DNA from: Rhodospirillaceae bacterium | Lineage (GTDB): Bacteria; Pseudomonadota; Alphaproteobacteria; UBA828 | Direction of reading: 5' to 3' | NCBI GenBank assembly: GCA_028819955.1 | Contig: JAPPKP010000224.1 | Coordinates: forward strand, 1-7,262 | DNA: 7,262 nucleotides | Shown here: one piece after another, positions 1 to 7,076 of the stretch | How positions within the stretch are numbered: position 1 is the stretch's first letter | How the letters are laid out: the number at the start of each line of letters is the position of its first letter | Translations under genes and position numbers: made by a program | The notes under the pieces: model-generated | Database searches by the model: none | Seen by the model: the letters and a program-made list of their open reading frames with translations, nothing else | Told to the model about the DNA's origin: nothing

Positions 1-2
1 AC

Positions 3-638
3 GGGTCGAACCCCTGCCGCCACGTCAAGCGCTACAAGGAGAACAAGCGCGAGCGGTTCCTGTCGCCGGAAGAGACCGAGCGGCTGGGCGAGGTCCTCCG
101 CGAGGCTGAGAACGAAATGCCCTCGGCCGTCGCCGCCCTCCGCCTCTTGCTGCTGACCGGCTGCCGACTGTCGGAGATCCAGTTCCTGCGCTGGGAATAC
201 GTCAAGGACGATTGCATCGAGCTGCCCGACGCGAAGACTGGCGGACGGATCGTCCCGCTCGGTCCCGAGGCCCGCGCCGTGCTGGCGGCCCTGCCCCGCG
301 AAGACGGCAACCCCTGGGTCATCCTCGGCAAGCTGCCGGGCACCCATCTCACCGATCTCCAGCGCCCCTGGCGCCGCATCCGCGCGCGCGCCGGGCTGGA
401 GGACGTGCGAATCCATGACCTCAGGCACTCGTATGCTTCCAGAGCGCTGGCCTTAGGCGAGAGCCTCACGATGATCGGGAAGCTCCTGGGTCACACGCAG
501 GTGCAGACCACCGCGCGGTACGCGCACCTGGCGCGGGATTCGATCCAGAACGCCGCGGCGCGGATCACCGGAAGCATCGGCGGGAACCTATCGTCCGCTC
601 AAGTGGTGGACAAACCACAAGGCCATAAGCACGCATAG
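3..638 (+). CDS. Tyrosine recombinase/integrase, C-terminal part (5' end outside window)
   Basis: The reading frame is open from the window edge, so only the last 211 residues of a site-specific recombinase are seen. The first ATG at 117 is internal, because the upstream 38 codons (reading NPCRHVKRYKENKRERFLSP) continue the family's linker between the core-binding and catalytic domains. The catalytic set of the phage integrase family is complete: Arg in TGCRLSE (codon 165-167), Lys in AKTGG (234-236), HDLRH (414-428, His plus second Arg), His in LLGHTQ (492-494) and the nucleophile Tyr in TARYAHL (519-521). The tail after Tyr is about 38 residues and looks intact. Such enzymes integrate or excise genomic islands and phages by strand exchange at att sites. 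It converges on the minus-strand nuclease gene that follows. The catalytic half looks functional; activity of the whole protein cannot be judged without the N-terminus. Confidence 0.93.
   Translation, partial: GSNPCRHVKRYKENKRERFLSPEETERLGEVLREAENEMPSAVAALRLLLLTGCRLSEIQFLRWEYVKDDCIELPDAKTGGRIVPLGPEARAVLAALPREDGNPWVILGKLPGTHLTDLQRPWRRIRARAGLEDVRIHDLRHSYASRALALGESLTMIGKLLGHTQVQTTARYAHLARDSIQNAAARITGSIGGNLSSAQVVDKPQGHKHA
480..530 (+). repeat. Integrase His/Tyr box, copy 1 of a direct repeat
   Basis: These 51 bases encode KLLGHTQVQTTARYAHL inside the integrase. The same 17 residues are encoded at 7082-7132. Aligned by hand, 44 of 51 bases match and all 7 differences fall in third codon positions. 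The pair is therefore two related but diverged integrase genes under protein-level constraint, not a fresh duplication. Confidence 0.85.
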
Positions 639-704
639 TCAACGCCGACTGTCAGATCCAATCTCGACTATTCCGCCTTTAGCAATCTTCTAAGGGTTTT
701 CTGG
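639..704. other. Short convergent intergenic gap
   Basis: The gap separates the stop codons of the plus-strand integrase and the minus-strand nuclease gene. I looked for a bidirectional hairpin terminator and for an att-like repeat matching the right end of the window, and saw neither. Confidence 0.5.
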
Positions 705-3029
705 CTAGTTCCAACCAATTCTCTTGAGGCTCTCGCCATCAATCGCCCTGGTTCGCTGTGCAACCGCTTCTTGCTCCAGCTCCTGGTAGTCGTCACGTGT
801 CTGGTCCGGTATGGCATAGGACATGCATTCGACGTTCCTAATCCTTCGCTTCCTATTGTAGGAAAGGCTTAGCACGAGAGTCCTTGGCGCTCCCGCAATC
901 AGGCAAGCAACTTCGGCCTGACGCCGCACCTGCCCTTCATGAGGCGGGCGTCCGCTTGCGCAGACCCATACCTGAATCGGTATCCCGTTGAAAATGAGCA
1001 TTCGGCGGTGGTCGTGCCGACCTAGCGTTTTCTTCAATCCAGCTAGACCCTTGGACAAATTTCCGCGCTCATCGCTTCCGAGGTTGCGGATAGCAGCATC
1101 CATCTCCAACCAGCCTTTGGGCCGTTTCCTGTCCAGCACTTTCAGGATGGCTTCCAACTCGGCCGGATAGTTCTGACGAGGAACCCTACCGCGACCAGCG
1201 TTTTCACCTCGGAAGTACCGATCAACGACCTCGGAATAGGAGTTCCATACCACGAAAGGCGCCTCCTTCCGCTGCTCTTGCAGGTCCGTGTCGAAACGAT
1301 TGCGAGAGATGTAGGCTCCCAGATATTCCGTCTCGTCGATTACGGTTGTGTCGGGCACAGCCCCGGCCTCTTGCCTTACCTGCAGATAGTGGAACAACTC
1401 CCCGGCCGTCGGAAGGAAACGTCTGAGCACCAGCAGATCGTCCACCGACATCGACATGAACCCGTGCCTTCCCAGCAGCGGCGAGATCTCCGGCAGATTG
1501 TTGAGGCAGGTTGAGAGAGGCGATAGCGATTCGACCATCAGCCCGATCGGCAGCACTTTTCTGAACGCACCCAGGCTCAATTCCGCGATCTTGACACGCT
1601 CGCCGCTGCGCAGCTCATAGATCGGAACCCTGTCTGCACCTGCCATGTACTTCAGGAATCGTTCGCACTGACCGTAGGCCTTCACGATCAGCCTCTCGAT
1701 GCTGGCCATATGCCTACCGAAGTCTTCGGCCGGCGAGTCCATCGCCATGACACCAGCCTTCGCCTCAACGACTACGAGCACATCCTCCATGGCAATCAGG
1801 AGGTCTGTTTCCGCCCAGTTTCCGGTCTTCGCCTCCCGGAAATGCACCGAGCGATAGATCGCAGCTCCCTTCAAATGCGATTCGAAAATCTTCGCGAATG
1901 CTTCCTCCACCGCACGCTTCTGTCGTCTGTTCCATTCCTCCCGGTAATCGGGATCCCGCGCGAGCACCCCACGCTGAATGCATCGATAGGCCACGTCGCG
2001 AACGAATTGGCCGTCCGCGATGTAGTAGTCCTCTCCCAATCTGATTCCCGGTTTCACCAAGGCCGGAAGAGTTCGCAATGGGGTCCCACGAAGCTCACCT
2101 TCAGCCAAGAACTCGGTATTTTCGCCCGGCAAGTACGAAAGATCCTGCAAGAGCGACTTCGACATTTTGCTATGGCGCGACATGTTGCAAATGCCGCCGT
2201 TGATGAGATCGTCCACTGCATCCATCGCCTGTCGCGCCATGTCGGCGCTGAGGCTTTCAGGTCCGCCTGATGCTTCCGCGGCCTTCATCCCCCGCTCGAC
2301 ATTGTCCGCCGCGCGTGCCAATCCGGTGCGCGACGCATCCGCGATCGCCTGAACCCCAGCCGCGATTTCATCGGCACCCATGCCGTAACACCGCCACAAG
2401 ACTTCATCGTGCGGGCGCAGCATGAATTTCAGGAACTCTTCCTCAAGGACTTGATATCGCCGTCCTCGCAAGTTGACCCAGGCCGACATAGCCTGGAAGC
2501 CTACGTTGCCGGACCGGCGGTCTCCGGCCTCGACCGCCATCGCTCTGGACTTCATCGTGCAATACAACATCGTGGTAGTCCGAAGCTCCGTCAGCGTGTC
2601 AAAGATCTCCGCCACCTCGGCTTCGTTAAGTTTGCATCGCCGGTCCGCGAGCACGCCTCCGCAACTCCACGCTGCGTGTACGAACTCGAGCATGAACTGC
2701 ATATCGTCGATAACGTGCTTGTTAGGCTGATAGCTGTCACCCTGCTCGTCCGATTCTCCCGAGATATACAGTGAATGCATTGACCACACGTATCCCAAGA
2801 GCTGCTTCGGCGGCTGCCGAAGGATCAGACACCGCGCCCGGGAACTCTCCTGCTCCATTTCAACGCACAGGTGTGCGATCGATTCCTCGACAGTTTGTGC
2901 CCCGCTCGCTTCCAGCTTCTCGAATCGCTGCCGCAGCGCTTCCTCCAATGAAGCCATGCTTTGAAGCGTGGCCTCATCTGCAACCATCGCCACGCGACGG
3001 CTTTCGTCTTTGCCCATAACCTTTGCCAT
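705..3029 (-). CDS. Large protein with central PD-(D/E)xK nuclease core
   Basis: This is a 774-residue protein. The only part I can assign is a restriction-endonuclease-like core at about residues 370-460. It has a helix rich in Glu (around 375-383), then ETDLL with Asp409, a short hydrophobic strand, and VVVEAKAG with Glu422 and Lys424. The D-x(12)-E-x-K spacing and the strand-turn-strand context are those of PD-(D/E)xK nucleases, which cut DNA (some cut RNA) using a divalent metal. Residues 1-365 look mainly helical and 470-774 are mixed; I recognise neither. There is no signal peptide or membrane segment, so it is probably cytoplasmic. It starts 2 bases after the HEPN gene stop, with no convincing ribosome-binding site before either ATG (3029 or the in-frame one at 3017), which fits translational coupling. 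Base composition is lower in GC than the HEPN gene. The cut substrate is unknown. A DNA-targeting defence effector is my inference. Confidence 0.72.
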   Translation of the reverse strand: MAKVMGKDESRRVAMVADEATLQSMASLEEALRQRFEKLEASGAQTVEESIAHLCVEMEQESSRARCLILRQPPKQLLGYVWSMHSLYISGESDEQGDSYQPNKHVIDDMQFMLEFVHAAWSCGGVLADRRCKLNEAEVAEIFDTLTELRTTTMLYCTMKSRAMAVEAGDRRSGNVGFQAMSAWVNLRGRRYQVLEEEFLKFMLRPHDEVLWRCYGMGADEIAAGVQAIADASRTGLARAADNVERGMKAAEASGGPESLSADMARQAMDAVDDLINGGICNMSRHSKMSKSLLQDLSYLPGENTEFLAEGELRGTPLRTLPALVKPGIRLGEDYYIADGQFVRDVAYRCIQRGVLARDPDYREEWNRRQKRAVEEAFAKIFESHLKGAAIYRSVHFREAKTGNWAETDLLIAMEDVLVVVEAKAGVMAMDSPAEDFGRHMASIERLIVKAYGQCERFLKYMAGADRVPIYELRSGERVKIAELSLGAFRKVLPIGLMVESLSPLSTCLNNLPEISPLLGRHGFMSMSVDDLLVLRRFLPTAGELFHYLQVRQEAGAVPDTTVIDETEYLGAYISRNRFDTDLQEQRKEAPFVVWNSYSEVVDRYFRGENAGRGRVPRQNYPAELEAILKVLDRKRPKGWLEMDAAIRNLGSDERGNLSKGLAGLKKTLGRHDHRRMLIFNGIPIQVWVCASGRPPHEGQVRRQAEVACLIAGAPRTLVLSLSYNRKRRIRNVECMSYAIPDQTRDDYQELEQEAVAQRTRAIDGESLKRIGWN

Positions 3030-3031
3030 TC

Positions 3032-4489
3032 TCAGGTGGCGGGGTGCCCTTTGGCTCGTTCCTTGATATCCCGCGTCGTACCGTTCCCCCGGCTCCCGTT
3101 GCTCTCTGCCGCAGCCCAGTTCTCCGGCGGTCCTTCGCGCAGCAGCTTGAACAGGGACTCCCGCGCGACATCGAAGCCATTGACGAATGCCGCCTGAACT
3201 CTATCCGGCGTCAGCCTGTGCAGCCGGTTGTGAATGATGTCCGATCGCACGTCGTAGAGTTCCCTCACGTCGCCCTTGATTCTCTGCTCGCTCGCTGCAT
3301 CCGTTCCCAGCACCCGCGCCGTGCGGTTGCGCAACTTTCGTCCAATGTTGTTTTCATCCAGCACATACATCCGCTCAAGCGCCATCGCGACGTCCAGAAT
3401 CCTGTCACCGGCCGCGAACCGTCCGTTCCTGGCAAGCGCTTCCGACAGCCGGGTGACGATCGGGGCCATCCTGTCGTAGCGCGCGCTCTTGCGGGCGCGG
3501 AAGGCCGCCAGCGCTTCCGCCAGCTCCGCCGCCCTTATCTCCGGACACTCGTCGAATCCGCTAACGCCCTCTGCCGCCCAACTCTGGTAGAAGCCCGGAC
3601 TTTGCATCTCCCGGCCGAGGAGCCGCCCGGCCGAGCTGTCGATGCGGTTCGACAAGGCCGCGAGCGGTGCGACACGCGTGGCGTGACTTACAGCAAGCAA
3701 ATCCAGGAACACCGCCGCCTCCGGGAAAAACGGCGGCGTCGGCCTGACCGGCTTGTTTAGGTTGGCCCTTCGGCGCAATTCGGGCCGCCAGCGGAACGGT
3801 CTTGCCACGGCCCCCACCGGCCCCCAGCCGTGGAACCCCGCACCTGACGGGGCGAAGTTCCTGACTGTCTCCTCGTCCACGAAACGCAGCACCTCCTCGT
3901 ACGGAAGGAGCACCATGCCGTCTTCAACCTCGGTCCTTTCGGACAAGGTGAGGCCGTAGAACAGGAAAACATCGCAAGCCTCGTCCAGGCTGCCGAGCGT
4001 GTCCGCTGCCGCCCCGTCGCTGACCGGAGAAAGGAATGCGTTCAACTCGCGAAGAGCCGTTCGGAACCCGTCTTGAGGCAGCTCCGCGGCCCGCGCCATC
4101 AGCCCGGCAATCAGGGTCCCCATGTAGATATCCCCGCCGGAACCGAGGATCTCCATCGAGAAGCGGTTGTCGCCGATCAATCGGCCCGCCACCGCGACCC
4201 GCGCAAGCGCCGGATGGCTCAGAAGCGTGTACCGCACAGGATTCAGCACCGCACGCAACGGCGCGTAGTGCTCTTCCAGGCCCCATGGCCTGCTGTCGCG
4301 AACCTCGTCGTAAAGCAGGCGCAGGTCCTCCAGAGGTAACGGCGGCGGTCCTCCGTCCCTCAGGTCGATCACGCGCCCATACCGTTCCTGATATTCGCGA
4401 AGAAAGGGCTCCTGCGCCTGCGCGAGCGGGGGAAGCAGCTGTGCCAGTCGCTCGATCCACGCCTCTAAGTCGAATTGTGCCGAGGTCAC
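3032..4489 (-). CDS. HEPN-domain protein (Apea-like C-terminus), candidate RNase
   Basis: This 485-residue soluble protein has a C-terminal helical domain at about residues 335-450. The domain carries ALERMYV (370-376), KLRNRTARVLG (385-395) and ELYDVRSDIIHNR (410-422). The RSDIIH segment (Arg415 to His420) is the R-x4-H motif that forms the metal-independent RNase site of HEPN dimers, and the layout resembles Apea-like HEPN domains of defence and abortive-infection proteins. Residues 1-330 have no family that I recognise; they contain Pro-rich stretches and hydrophobic helices (GTLIAGLMARA, about 124-134) but no clear transmembrane span. The start is GTG at 4489. It overlaps the TGA of the upstream NYN gene (shared GTGA), with a weak AAAGGG about 10 bases ahead. 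A later Met start would lose the coupling. The gene is followed after 2 bases by the PD-(D/E)xK protein. RNA cleavage is predicted from the motif; the role of the N-terminal region as sensor or antitoxin is unknown. Confidence 0.75.
   Translation of the reverse strand: MTSAQFDLEAWIERLAQLLPPLAQAQEPFLREYQERYGRVIDLRDGGPPPLPLEDLRLLYDEVRDSRPWGLEEHYAPLRAVLNPVRYTLLSHPALARVAVAGRLIGDNRFSMEILGSGGDIYMGTLIAGLMARAAELPQDGFRTALRELNAFLSPVSDGAAADTLGSLDEACDVFLFYGLTLSERTEVEDGMVLLPYEEVLRFVDEETVRNFAPSGAGFHGWGPVGAVARPFRWRPELRRRANLNKPVRPTPPFFPEAAVFLDLLAVSHATRVAPLAALSNRIDSSAGRLLGREMQSPGFYQSWAAEGVSGFDECPEIRAAELAEALAAFRARKSARYDRMAPIVTRLSEALARNGRFAAGDRILDVAMALERMYVLDENNIGRKLRNRTARVLGTDAASEQRIKGDVRELYDVRSDIIHNRLHRLTPDRVQAAFVNGFDVARESLFKLLREGPPENWAAAESNGSRGNGTTRDIKERAKGHPAT
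4486..4489 (-). promoter_or_regulatory. GTGA stop/start overlap coupling NYN to HEPN
   Basis: On the minus strand the NYN frame ends in TGA at 4488-4486 and the HEPN frame starts with GTG at 4489-4487. Four-base overlaps of this kind usually mean re-initiation by the terminating ribosome and support a single operon. Confidence 0.7.
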
Positions 4490-4952
4490 GCCGTTGACCC
4501 TTTGCCGGCAGACGATCCTTTTCGTGCAGCAACCTTGCGGCGGACATGAACGGCACCGCGTTCCTTCCGGGCATCAAAGCCCCCGGATTTCTCGACCAGC
4601 GTGCTTAGATTCGCGCAGCCGTAGCTGCGCGGATCGAAGTCCGGATGCGCACCCTGAATGCGATGACCAATGCTGCCCAGGTTCTCCCAGCCGTCGGCGT
4701 CAGGCTCGCCGATCGCGCCCGCAATGATCTTTCGCGCCTTGCTCGGAGGATCCTTCTTCGGCGCTGCGGTCCCGGCCGGTGCCGCGCCGTCCTTCTTCTC
4801 TTCGGGCTCGGCCTCCAGAAGGTTCTCGACATAGATGAAGCGGTTGCAGGCGTTGCGGAAGGCCTCGACCGCCTTGCGTTCGCCGAAGCCGTACACCTCG
4901 AGTCCTTCCTCGCGCAGGCGTTGGGCGAGGCGCGTGAAGTCGCTGTCCGAGC

Positions 4953-4967
4953 TCACAGCACGACTCC
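4953..4967 (-). promoter_or_regulatory. Frame break with possible re-initiation site inside NYN gene
   Basis: Reading the minus strand, GGAG (4967-4964) is followed after 7 bases by GTG (4956-4954), which overlaps the frame-A stop TGA (4955-4953). This would allow the second half, starting VSSDSDF, to be translated by coupling. I see no classic X-XXY-YYZ slippery heptamer, so programmed -1 frameshifting is not favoured. The ribosome-binding site may be chance, because the same bases encode the conserved DGVVL. Confidence 0.4.
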
Positions 4968-5260
4968 GTCGAGGGTGCGCTTGTACATGAGGTCCATGGC
5001 GTCGATCACCAGCGCGATGTCGGAGGCGTTCTTGCCCTTCGAGTTGCTGCGCTGCTGGTGCTGGAGGATCGCCAGCGACTTGATCGCTCCGTCCCAGCCG
5101 GACAGCCGGCTTCCCGAGAAATCGCCGTAGATGCGCCGCACGTTGGCCTCCCCCAGCTTGACAATCTCGTCGAAAATCGGCTGGACGTGTTTCGCGCTGG
5201 TGTTGTCGGCGTCGATCAGAACCGCGAGGCTCTTCATTTCCCGGACTTCCGGCATAGGCG

Positions 5261-5266
5261 CTCCTT
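5261..5266 (-). promoter_or_regulatory. Ribosome-binding site of the NYN gene
   Basis: CTCCTT on the plus strand reads AAGGAG on the minus strand and lies 5 bases before the ATG at 5255-5253. It is the strongest Shine-Dalgarno match in the window. It fixes the NYN start and marks 5255 as the probable first gene of the minus-strand operon. Confidence 0.7.
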
Positions 5267-5495
5267 GCGGGCACCCCTCCCTGGGGCAGCCCGCGCCGCA
5301 TGTGGATCATGGTCGCCGGAGGTTCTTACGGTCTTGCCGTCGCTCGCGCCATGCCTTGTCAGCCGTTCTGCTTGCCGGGACGGCATTTCTCGGCCGATTC
5401 CGGTTACGGACGATGATGTTCCACAGAGCGACAGTGTCCACTTGTCGGCCAGCTGCATGCTTCCGAGACCCATTTGATTCCGTGTGCAAGTTGCA

Positions 5496-5525
5496 TTGGG
5501 CTCCACAACAGTAGTGTGATATAAC
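5496..5525 (+). promoter_or_regulatory. Candidate promoter for abiEi-abiEii
   Basis: TTGGGC (5496-5501) and TATAAC (5520-5525) are spaced by 18 bases, in the AT-richest stretch before the AbiEi gene. The -10 match is good (5 of 6) and the -35 is moderate. If used, transcription would begin close to the ATG at 5543, giving a very short leader. That agrees with the lack of a clear ribosome-binding site for that ATG. AbiEi antitoxins of known systems repress their own promoter, so autoregulation here is plausible. Confidence 0.4.
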
Positions 5526-5542
5526 CTCTGCATTTATCCATT

Positions 5543-6178
5543 ATGGCAGAGCAAATGTCATCTACCCCGACGAAACAGCGCGACGTCGTCCTGTGTCTCT
5601 GTCGCCAGAAGGGACTGGTCCGCATGCGCGATCTCCGCAACGCCGGCATTGGGGCCGAGACCGTTGCCCGGCTGGTTCGCGAGGGCGTTGTGGCGCACGT
5701 GGCGCGCGGCCTCTATCAGCTCGCCGACGCGGTTCCGGATCCCCGACGCAGCCTTGCAGAAGCCTCGGCCCGCGTACCCAAGGGAGTGATCTGCCTTACA
5801 TCCGCGCTCCAGTTTCATGAACTGACACTCCAAATGCCCTCCGCCGTCTGGATTGCAATCGACCGCACCGGATGGAAGCCCGACGTCGAATACCCCCCGG
5901 TCCGCTTCGTGCGGTTCAGCGGCCACGCCCTTGCGGATGGGGTGAAGCGGCATCTCATCGAGGGTATCGAGGTCCCCATATTCGAGCCCGCCAAGTCGAT
6001 CGTCGACTGTTTCCGGTATCGCAACAAGATCGGACTCGACATCGCGCTGGAAGGGCTGCGCGAAGGACTGCGCAACCGGCGCGTCACACCCGACCAGCTC
6101 TGGGAGTTCGCCCGCACGACGCGTGTCTGGTCCGTGATGCGGCCCTATGTCGAAGCGATGGTCGTCGATGGCACGTGA
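5543..6178 (+). CDS. abiEi: Type IV toxin-antitoxin antitoxin, AbiEi family
   Basis: This 211-residue protein has an N-terminal winged-helix domain (about 16-62: VVLCLCRQKGLVRMRDLRNA, ending VARGLYQL) and the C-terminal AbiEi antitoxin domain. Family landmarks are GVICLTSALQFHELT (81-95), PSAVWIAIDRTGWKP (99-113), IFEPAKSIVDCFRYRNKIGLD (146-166) and ALEGLREGLRNR. In this family the winged helix binds the operon promoter and the C-terminal domain neutralises AbiEii without a stable complex, the mark of type IV systems. The start is uncertain: ATG 5543 lies just after the predicted promoter, while the in-frame ATG 5555 has a slightly better purine-rich lead (GGCAGAG) and would drop four residues. 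The stop overlaps the toxin start by 11 bases, the expected coupled antitoxin-first order. Nothing looks damaged. Confidence 0.9.
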   Translation: MAEQMSSTPTKQRDVVLCLCRQKGLVRMRDLRNAGIGAETVARLVREGVVAHVARGLYQLADAVPDPRRSLAEASARVPKGVICLTSALQFHELTLQMPSAVWIAIDRTGWKPDVEYPPVRFVRFSGHALADGVKRHLIEGIEVPIFEPAKSIVDCFRYRNKIGLDIALEGLREGLRNRRVTPDQLWEFARTTRVWSVMRPYVEAMVVDGT

Positions 6179-7076
6179 GCTTCGCAATGTCGGCGCCTCC
6201 GTGCGCGCCCGACTGCTCGCGCGCGCCCGCGTCGAACGGACCGATTTCCAGATTCTCCTCACCCGTTACGCGCTCGAGCGGTTGCTCTACCGACTCAGCG
6301 TCTCCGACCAGCGCGAACGGTTTGTCCTGAAGGGTGCGATGCTCTTCGCAATCTGGCAGGCCGATCCCTTCCGACCGACCCGTGACCTCGACTTGCTGGG
6401 CGACGGCGATCCCGATCCCGCAATGGTTGCGGCAAGCATCCGCTCCATCTGCTCTGTGGAGGTAGCTGACGATGGGGTCGTCTTCGACGTTGCAGGCGTC
6501 GAAGCCGCTCCAATCCGAGCCGAAGACGAATATGCCGGTGTACGCGTCAGAACCGGCGCAACCATCGCCGGCGCGCGACTGCCCGTCCAGATCGATGTCG
6601 GTTTCGGCGACGTGATCACGCCCGAGGCGATCGAGATCGAATACCCGGCCCTCCTCGACGCGCCGGCGCCCATTCTGCGCGCGTATCCACCAGAAACCGT
6701 CGTCGCCGAGAAGACCGAAGCGATCGTCTCGCTCGGTATCGGGAACAGCCGCATGAAGGATTTCTACGACCTCTGGACGATCGCGCAGACATTCGCGTTC
6801 GAAGGCGACGACCTAACGGAGGCCATCGGTCGGACCTTCGAGCGACGCCGAACCCCCTTGCCGGAACAAGTACCCATCGGCCTCAGCGATGGTTTTGCCC
6901 TTGAGAAGGAAGCCCAGTGGCGGGCTTTCCTCGCGCGCGACCGCCTTGAAGTTGCACCCGTTTCATTCGCCCAGGTCATCGATAATCTACGCACCTTTCT
7001 TCAGCCCGTATTGACCCGCACAGCGGTTGCCTCGTGGCCCCCCGGAGGCCCTTGGACTGAGGTGCAGCGCCGATGA
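6168..7076 (+). CDS. abiEii: Type IV toxin, AbiEii/AbiGii nucleotidyltransferase family
   Basis: This 302-residue nucleotidyltransferase-fold toxin carries the family motifs. They are FQILLTRYALERLLYRL (27-43), the nucleotide site VLKGAMLF (53-60) with RPTRDLDLLG (69-78, Asp73 and Asp75), the third acidic strand VQIDVGFGD (140-148, Asp143), and ETVVAEKTEAIVSLGIGNSRMKDFYDLW (176-203 region, Glu181/Lys182 and Lys197/Asp198). AbiEii proteins use NTP and modify host RNA; some relatives pyrimidinylate tRNA ends, halting growth and giving phage abortive infection. I chose ATG 6168 because the protein then begins MARELRNVGASVRARLL, where the family's conserved sequence begins. ATG 6147 would add seven poorly conserved residues. 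No strong ribosome-binding site is seen, so translation is probably coupled to abiEi. All key residues are present and the gene appears intact. Its TGA overlaps the ATG of an integrase remnant. Confidence 0.91.
   Translation: MARELRNVGASVRARLLARARVERTDFQILLTRYALERLLYRLSVSDQRERFVLKGAMLFAIWQADPFRPTRDLDLLGDGDPDPAMVAASIRSICSVEVADDGVVFDVAGVEAAPIRAEDEYAGVRVRTGATIAGARLPVQIDVGFGDVITPEAIEIEYPALLDAPAPILRAYPPETVVAEKTEAIVSLGIGNSRMKDFYDLWTIAQTFAFEGDDLTEAIGRTFERRRTPLPEQVPIGLSDGFALEKEAQWRAFLARDRLEVAPVSFAQVIDNLRTFLQPVLTRTAVASWPPGGPWTEVQRR

Larger units (their letters stand above)
4486..5255 (-). pseudogene. NYN-LOTUS (OST-HTH) RNase-like gene, broken by a one-base frame change
   Basis: Two minus-strand frames together make one 256-residue NYN protein. 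Frame A (5255-4953) starts with ATG after AAGGAG and gives the PIN-like NYN half: VLIDADN (Asp15, Asp17), YGDFSGSRLSGW (43-54) and NASDIALVIDAMD (76-88). It ends at TGA directly after DGVVL. The protein resumes in the -1 frame at 4956 with VSSDSDF (last acidic residues), YGFGERKAVEAFRNAC and FIYVENL. A charged Lys/Ala/Pro linker follows, then a LOTUS/OST-HTH domain at about 172-240 (WENLGSIGHRIQ...GCANLSTLVEKSGGF). Homologues are normally uninterrupted and read like LVSSDSDF at this point, so one G seems lost from CTGGTG. NYN domains are metal-dependent RNases and LOTUS domains bind RNA. The defect splits the acidic active-site residues between two chains. It may be a true mutation, a sequencing error, or a split gene, since a GTG with GGAG upstream sits exactly at the break. 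Confidence 0.8.
5256..5542. other. Divergent intergenic region between the NYN operon and abiE
   Basis: No gene can be supported here. Part of the region is AT-rich relative to its flanks: by hand count 5461-5540 has 36 G/C of 80. It must carry the promoters of both divergent units. A minus-strand TTG-started open frame of 60 codons (5489-5307) is Arg-rich (reading LWNIIVRNRNRPRN in its middle) and resembles nothing I can name; it could be a worn gene remnant or chance. A small palindrome, GACA-G-TGTC, lies at 5430-5438, and CCAT-T-ATGG at 5538-5546 covers the abiEi start. Either could be an operator, but both are too short to claim. Confidence 0.5.

Noticed and set aside
639..704. tRNA gene or att core next to the integrase
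   Set aside because: No tRNA cloverleaf, T-loop consensus or repeat is visible in this gap.
3023..3760. 245-codon plus-strand open frame
   Set aside because: It lies antisense to the HEPN gene, is Arg/Pro-rich and low in complexity, and has no recognisable motif. It is a shadow of GC-rich coding DNA.
4953..4967. Programmed -1 ribosomal frameshift in the NYN gene
   Set aside because: There is no X-XXY-YYZ slippery heptamer at the break and no evident downstream hairpin. A lost base or re-initiation explains it better.
5307..5489. 60-codon minus-strand frame in the intergenic region, considered as a transposase remnant
   Set aside because: The LWNIIVRN stretch loosely recalls transposase ends, but there is no catalytic motif, no terminal repeat and only a TTG start. 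It is not supportable as a gene.
5558..6262. 234-codon minus-strand open frame
   Set aside because: It is antisense to abiEi, whose family motifs are clear in the plus strand. The minus-strand product is Arg-rich and featureless.
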